Below, piece after piece: positions 5,642 through 8,466 of a DNA stretch of 8,466 nucleotides. The notes under the pieces are model-generated. The model saw only the letters and a program-made list of their open reading frames with translations. It searched no databases and was not told the DNA's origin. Where the stretch lies: positions 1 to 8,466 of the forward strand of contig JAZDDW010000004.1 in the NCBI GenBank assembly GCA_043809365.1. Direction: 5' to 3'. Numbering within the stretch: position 1 is the first letter of the stretch; the number at the start of each line of letters is the position of its first letter. The position numbers and the translations under genes were made by a program. Source of the DNA: CAJAUT01 sp043809365. Lineage in GTDB: Bacteria; Patescibacteriota; Microgenomatia; UBA1400; UBA12108.

Positions 5642-6778
5642 CTACTTCAAAAACTCGTCAAAATTCCCCCTATCCACCACAGCCAGCTTAGTCCCTGGAT
5701 AAATCTTACCAAACTCCCTCTGGTGCTTGCTCTCCCCCTTCGTTTGCCACTTGATCTCTATCGCAGTCAACCCCCCATCTTTTTCCTCAATCAAATCTAC
5801 TTCTTTCTGTTCATGTGTCCGCCAAAAATAGTAATTTTTGTGCTCTCGAATATAGCCATCTCGCTTCATTCGCTCCATGATAATCCAGTTCTCCCACACC
5901 TGTCCCAGATCATTTCTCTTTTCAAATACACCAAAATTGTCTAGTATCGCATTGCGAATCCCTACATCATAAAAATATATTTTCCTTGTTTTTTTCAGTT
6001 CTGTCCGCAAATTCCTAGCAAACGCGATCAGTCGTACTAGGATAAAGCTCTGCTCCAACAGCTCGATATATTTCACCACCGTCTTAGGATCCATCCCCAC
6101 CGTCATCCCAAGTTCGGTATACGACACTTCTTGCCCAATCTGCAGAGCCAGCGCGATCAACAGTTTCCGTACCGCCTCGCTATTTTTCTCACCCAAAAAA
6201 TGCAATGTATCCTTGTACAAGTAATCTCTCGTTAGTTCGCGCAAGTAATCCTGTTTTTCTCCTTCGTCATTGAGGGATAAAACTGCTGGGTACATGCCGT
6301 ATCGCAACCACTCATCTACCTGCGACTCTGATGGTTGTTCCTCATTTTTCGTGATTTCATTGTATGCCACCGGATACAACAAAAACGTTTTTTTGCGACC
6401 CGTCAATGGTTCGGTGATGGTATTTGCCAGATCCAAGCTCGATGATCCAGTCACCAACACTCGCGTACCAGGTACATAATCAGCCAATAATTTTAGTACT
6501 GACCCAATATTACCAACCCTTTGTGCCTCATCCAACACCATCAATATATTGGCTCCAACAATTTTTTTTAAAGCCGTCAGACCGATTCCCGACAATTGTC
6601 TTTGTATGTCTGGATCATCACACAACAGTATTTTGGTCGGTTGGTGCAACTGGGAGACAATTTTTTTCATCAACACCGTCTTTCCTACTCGTCTTGCTCC
6701 ATACAATACCACCACCTGATGTGATTGCTTCTTGAGTTCATCAATTATTTGATTTTCCAATTTCCGCTTTATTTGCAT
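5642..6778 (-). CDS. AAA family ATPase with DUF4143 domain (ATPase B)
   Basis: A 378-residue protein of the same broad class as ATPase A but clearly different in sequence. Walker A is GARRVGKT (27-34), Walker B LMVLDEAQ (79-86, D83/E84) and the sensor VTGSSS (109-114). These are followed by LTGRKKTFLLYPVAYNEI, the conserved arginine/proline segment. A winged-helix-like region around EVSYTELGMTVGMDPKTVV follows. The C-terminal DUF4143 part carries E296, D328 (KEVDLI) and E341-I-K343 (AIEIKW), a complete PD-(D/E)xK-like pattern. The start ATG at 6778 is fixed by a promoter six bases upstream; there is no Shine-Dalgarno. It converges on ATPase A and is bracketed by C-rich repeats (5560-5634 and 6880-6964). 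Function not established for the family; roles in defence or mobile-element maintenance have been suggested only loosely. Confidence 0.88.
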   Translation of the reverse strand: MQIKRKLENQIIDELKKQSHQVVVLYGARRVGKTVLMKKIVSQLHQPTKILLCDDPDIQRQLSGIGLTALKKIVGANILMVLDEAQRVGNIGSVLKLLADYVPGTRVLVTGSSSLDLANTITEPLTGRKKTFLLYPVAYNEITKNEEQPSESQVDEWLRYGMYPAVLSLNDEGEKQDYLRELTRDYLYKDTLHFLGEKNSEAVRKLLIALALQIGQEVSYTELGMTVGMDPKTVVKYIELLEQSFILVRLIAFARNLRTELKKTRKIYFYDVGIRNAILDNFGVFEKRNDLGQVWENWIIMERMKRDGYIREHKNYYFWRTHEQKEVDLIEEKDGGLTAIEIKWQTKGESKHQREFGKIYPGTKLAVVDRGNFDEFLK

Positions 6779-6784
6779 AGAGTC

Positions 6785-6813
6785 AATCTAACATTATTCC
6801 CGTAATTTGTCAA
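6785..6813 (-). promoter_or_regulatory. Promoter of ATPase B, leaderless geometry
   Basis: Minus strand: TTGACA (6813-6808), 17-nt spacer, TAGATT (6790-6785), six bases, then the ATG at 6778. The -35 is perfect and the -10 matches at 4/6. The spacing predicts a transcript starting at the ATG. Confidence 0.6.
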
Positions 6814-6850
6814 ATTTACAGGATTGTATTCCCGCAATTATCCCAAATTT
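6795..6850 (-). repeat. Imperfect direct repeat over the ATPase B promoter
   Basis: TATTCCCG-T-AATT...AAATTT at 6795-6817 and TATTCCCG-C-AATT...AAATTT at 6827-6850, a 32-nt period. The promoter-proximal copy spans most of the spacer and the -35 box. This mirrors the 33-nt-period repeat at the ATPase A promoter although the sequences differ. Operator role inferred. Confidence 0.5.
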
Positions 6851-6879
6851 GGAGTTGTGTATCTCAACAACATTACCAT

Positions 6880-6964
6880 CCTCCCAGTGGAAACTGCCCT
6901 CACAACCCTCCCCACAATTCTCGCCCCCACTCGCCCCTCCCTCCTGACCCCCCCAACCTGACAA
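6880..6964. repeat. C-rich intergenic repeat with G-quadruplex potential
   Basis: Starts with CCTCCCAGTGGAAA (6880-6893), identical to 5568-5581; has TCTCGCCCCC at 6919-6928 (offset 39 versus 41 in the other copy) and ends CCTGACAA (6957-6964), as in the repeats at 7348 and 7705. On the minus strand, G runs of 7, 3, 4 and 5 at 6954-6924, with loops of 6, 1 and 5 nt, satisfy the common G-quadruplex pattern. Confidence 0.55.
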
Positions 6965-7007
6965 AATTACTCCCCCCTTTGCCTATTCCATTTCCCCGTA
7001 ATTCTCA

Positions 7008-7316
7008 CTAACTATTTTTTCTTGGGAAATTTGCCTTCAACGAATCGAACAACGCCGGCAAATATGGCTCTACCTGCTTATTCACAATTTGTAATTGCCG
7101 CTCACTATAATCACGTCTCAACAATTCTGAATTTTGCCAAATAAGATCTTTAGCTTTCCAACCATCATATTGTGCAATATTACATACTTCATTGGAATCA
7201 GCCATCAACCTCATCACCCAACCCATAAATACCGGACCTGTTTCAGCGTCAATCGATATCGACAATTGAGATTCTTTCACAAAACCTAAAATTATTTGCC
7301 GTAACTCAGTAGTCAT
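7008..7316 (-). CDS. Hypothetical small protein, 102 residues
   Basis: Not recognised. It starts MTTELRQIILGFVKESQLSI and is probably mostly helical, with charged stretches (DYSERQLQIVNKQVEP) and a basic tail FPRKNS. It has no signal peptide, membrane segment or metal-binding motif; the single cysteine is in EVCNIAQ. The ATG at 7316 has an AT-rich -10 nine bases upstream and no Shine-Dalgarno. The reading frame is supported by the compact gene spacing, the upstream TATAAA and the protein-like composition. It sits in a minus-strand run of small genes separated by C-rich repeats, 73 nt from the next gene. Could be an antitoxin-sized or regulatory protein, but nothing in it shows that. Confidence 0.6.
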   Translation of the reverse strand: MTTELRQIILGFVKESQLSISIDAETGPVFMGWVMRLMADSNEVCNIAQYDGWKAKDLIWQNSELLRRDYSERQLQIVNKQVEPYLPALFDSLKANFPRKNS

Positions 7317-7325
7317 GTGTAAAAG

Positions 7326-7331
7326 TTTATA
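7326..7331 (-). promoter_or_regulatory. Candidate -10 box for the 102-residue gene
   Basis: TATAAA on the minus strand, nine bases before the ATG. The -35 zone, 16-18 nt upstream, falls at the edge of the 33-nt repeat (7348-7380) and has no good TTGACA match, so an activator-type promoter is possible. Confidence 0.35.
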
Positions 7332-7347
7332 CTTTCTACCCCCTCCT

Positions 7348-7380
7348 CGCTTGACTCCCCCCTGACCCCGATCCTGACAA
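7348..7380. repeat. 33-nt repeat with phased TGAC motifs, copy 1
   Basis: CGCTTGACTCCCCCCTGAC (7348-7366) is identical to 7705-7723, and CCTGACAA (7373-7380) is at the same offset; 29 of 33 positions match. TGAC occurs at 7352, 7363, 7375 and, just outside, 7386, spaced 11, 12 and 11 nt. It lies 10 nt from the stop of the 93-residue gene and 32 nt before the start of the 102-residue gene. Confidence 0.75.
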
Positions 7381-7389
7381 AAACGTGAC

Positions 7390-7671
7390 TTAAGCTCCTT
7401 TAGCTACTCCAGCCAAAAATGACTTTGGCAAACCTACCATTTCCTTTTCATCATTATTTACTAATATCTTATACCATCGTTCTACTGCGACAATATCCTC
7501 GTCAGAATAGGCTCCAATTTGATTCAGAAATTCTTGCAATAAATATATTCTCTCCCCGTTCTCCCGTTGTTTCATTGTATCAAACCATTTCTGCCAAAAT
7601 CCCACCATCTCTCCTGGATCTGTTAATGCCAACACACTTTCGACTGAAGGCCAACCAACTCCCCCACTCAT
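7390..7671 (-). CDS. Hypothetical small protein, 93 residues
   Basis: Not recognised. Starts MSGGVGWPSVESVLALTDPG and is rich in tryptophan and acidic residues (GFWQKWFDTM, YSDEDIVAVERWYKILVNN), probably an all-helical cytosolic domain. The short C-terminal LPKSFLAGVAKGA is hydrophobic. There are no cysteines or histidines, so metal binding is unlikely. The ATG at 7671 follows a very AT-rich stretch with TAAAAT ten bases upstream and no near Shine-Dalgarno. It shares its upstream 33-nt repeat and spacing with the 102-residue gene, so the two are probably controlled alike. Composition and spacing support a real gene; function unknown. Confidence 0.6.
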   Translation of the reverse strand: MSGGVGWPSVESVLALTDPGEMVGFWQKWFDTMKQRENGERIYLLQEFLNQIGAYSDEDIVAVERWYKILVNNDEKEMVGLPKSFLAGVAKGA

Positions 7672-7681
7672 AATATTCTAT

Positions 7682-7687
7682 ATTTTA
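7682..7687 (-). promoter_or_regulatory. Candidate -10 box for the 93-residue gene
   Basis: TAAAAT on the minus strand, ten bases before the ATG; TATAGA (7682-7677) is an alternative. The 33-nt repeat begins 17 nt upstream, nearly the same geometry (16 nt) as at the 102-residue gene. Confidence 0.3.
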
Positions 7688-7704
7688 AATATTTTTCCTC
7701 CCCC

Positions 7705-7737
7705 CGCTTGACTCCCCCCTGACACCCCACCTGACAA
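7705..7737. repeat. 33-nt repeat with phased TGAC motifs, copy 2
   Basis: First 19 nt identical to copy 1; CCTGACAA ends at 7737, two bases before the stop of the methyltransferase-like gene. TGAC at 7709, 7720 and 7732 (spacing 11 and 12). G-rich on the minus strand (runs of 4, 6 and 6 G). Confidence 0.75.
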
Positions 7738-7739
7738 TA

Positions 7740-8466
7740 TTATTTAACCAACCTCCACCTCCGGTAGTACGGCCCGCTCCATGGATCAACCGTAAGCGTT
7801 GCGCTCCCCCCACCCCACCTTTTCCCCTCTTCAATATCAAATTCTTGCACCTGGGCAAATCCGGCTTTGGCAAACAAAGCTCGGTAATACGGTACGCTCC
7901 AACACCGCCTGATCAAGTGTTCATCCGCCTGAAACTGCCCCGGGTGCCGAACATTCTGAGGAGCTTTTTCCTGATCCTTCCCGTAGCGTGGATTCTCGTA
8001 CCGTCCATCCACCACGCAACTCATCCAAGCTACGCCCCCTTTCTGGAGCACCCGCCAAGTCTCCTTCATCATCGCTCGATTTTGGCGGTCATCTTGGTTA
8101 AAATTGAGGCGAAAGTCATTAATAACTATCTTCATACTCTCGCTCTGGATCCGACTCTCTCGCAAATCATCCTGCCAGGCAGAAAAGTGTTCCTCCAATT
8201 TCAGTTCCCGGATTCGCTCCCGGTGTAACTCCACCGCCCGCGGATCGTAGTGGGTAAAATGTACTTTCACCTCTTTGTAGCCCTGCTTCTCGATCCAAGC
8301 TTTGACTGCGTCCACATTATCGTACGAGTACGAATTAACACAGAGAATATTAATTTGAGAATTGGAGAAATTTGTGATTTTCTCTTTTTGCATTGCCAAA
8401 AAGAGGTCTCTATACACTTTCCTCACCCTCTTCTGGTCATTCATATACGCCAAATACTCATCGCTC
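7740..8466 (-). CDS. SAM-dependent methyltransferase-like protein (5' partial)
   Basis: The frame runs off the window edge (S-D-E-Y precede a TTG at 8453), so the start lies outside. Counting from the TTG (237 residues seen): a Rossmann-like order with beta strand INILCVNSYSYDN (34-46), second strand VKVHFTHYDPRAV (62-74) ending in acidic D70, fourth strand MKIVINDFRLNFN (107-119), then WRVLQKGGVAWMS (133-145) and YRALFAKAGF, all in the order of class I methyltransferases. The glycine-rich SAM motif is missing: the loop after the first strand reads VNSYSYDN. It may therefore bind SAM atypically or have another ligand. The end RWGGGSATLTVDPWSGPYYRRW is aromatic and basic. Substrate unknown. 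The stop sits two bases beyond the end of the 33-nt repeat. Confidence 0.6.
   Translation of the reverse strand, partial: SDEYLAYMNDQKRVRKVYRDLFLAMQKEKITNFSNSQINILCVNSYSYDNVDAVKAWIEKQGYKEVKVHFTHYDPRAVELHRERIRELKLEEHFSAWQDDLRESRIQSESMKIVINDFRLNFNQDDRQNRAMMKETWRVLQKGGVAWMSCVVDGRYENPRYGKDQEKAPQNVRHPGQFQADEHLIRRCWSVPYYRALFAKAGFAQVQEFDIEEGKRWGGGSATLTVDPWSGPYYRRWRLVK

Noticed and set aside
7348..7380. Integron attC site
   Set aside because: No inverted symmetry and no GTTRRRY-type ends; the motifs are direct TGAC repeats.
7348..7737. CRISPR array
   Set aside because: Only two copies of the 33-nt repeat, separated by a whole gene, with degenerate middle positions.
7685..7873. 62-codon minus-strand frame
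   Set aside because: Translates the G-rich repeat and overlaps the methyltransferase-like gene; glycine-rich artefact.

Overview
The window reads as a piece of a bacterial chromosome from the candidate phyla radiation (Patescibacteria, possibly a Microgenomates-like lineage); this is inference. The grounds are small standalone genes, almost no Shine-Dalgarno sites, a minimal ComEA/ComEC DNA-uptake operon, two AAA/DUF4143 ATPases, a REP-associated tyrosine transposase (RAYT) and a lectin-like surface protein C-terminus. TGA is used as a stop codon in the transposase and comEC, which argues against the code-25 groups (Gracilibacteria/SR1). From about position 450 on, the + strand is C-rich and G-poor, even inside + strand genes.

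Layout. 1-831 (+): the 3' end of a large surface-type beta protein. 825-1570: a RAYT gene bounded by two 25-nt palindromes, with a third, identical to the left one, inside its own reading frame. 1564-4161 (-): comEA, comEC (membrane channel) and a separate ComEC-type metallo-beta-lactamase gene, all overlapping, so one translationally coupled operon for DNA uptake. 4260-5489 (+) and 5642-6778 (-): two convergent AAA/DUF4143 ATPases. 7008-8466 (-): two small unknown genes and the 3' part of a methyltransferase-like gene, separated by C-rich repeats.

The most unusual content is non-coding. (1) The RAYT palindrome supplies the TAA stop codon of both convergent flanking genes and encodes nine residues of the transposase. 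(2) ATPase A lies between two copies of a ~45-nt sequence, and the copy at its far side looks like a duplicate of the comEA promoter and start region. (3) A 33-nt repeat with TGAC motifs every 11-12 nt sits at the same place upstream of both small genes, and related C-rich modules flank ATPase B. (4) The readable promoters place the -10 box only 6-8 nt before the start codon, which suggests leaderless mRNAs. (5) Both ATPase promoters carry direct repeats with a 32-33 nt period.

How the genes work together: only comEA-comEC-MBL form a clear functional unit (DNA binding at the membrane, transport, and a hydrolase-fold partner). The ATPases, small genes and methyltransferase-like gene show no evident shared pathway. 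They look like an accessory region assembled by insertions next to the competence operon.
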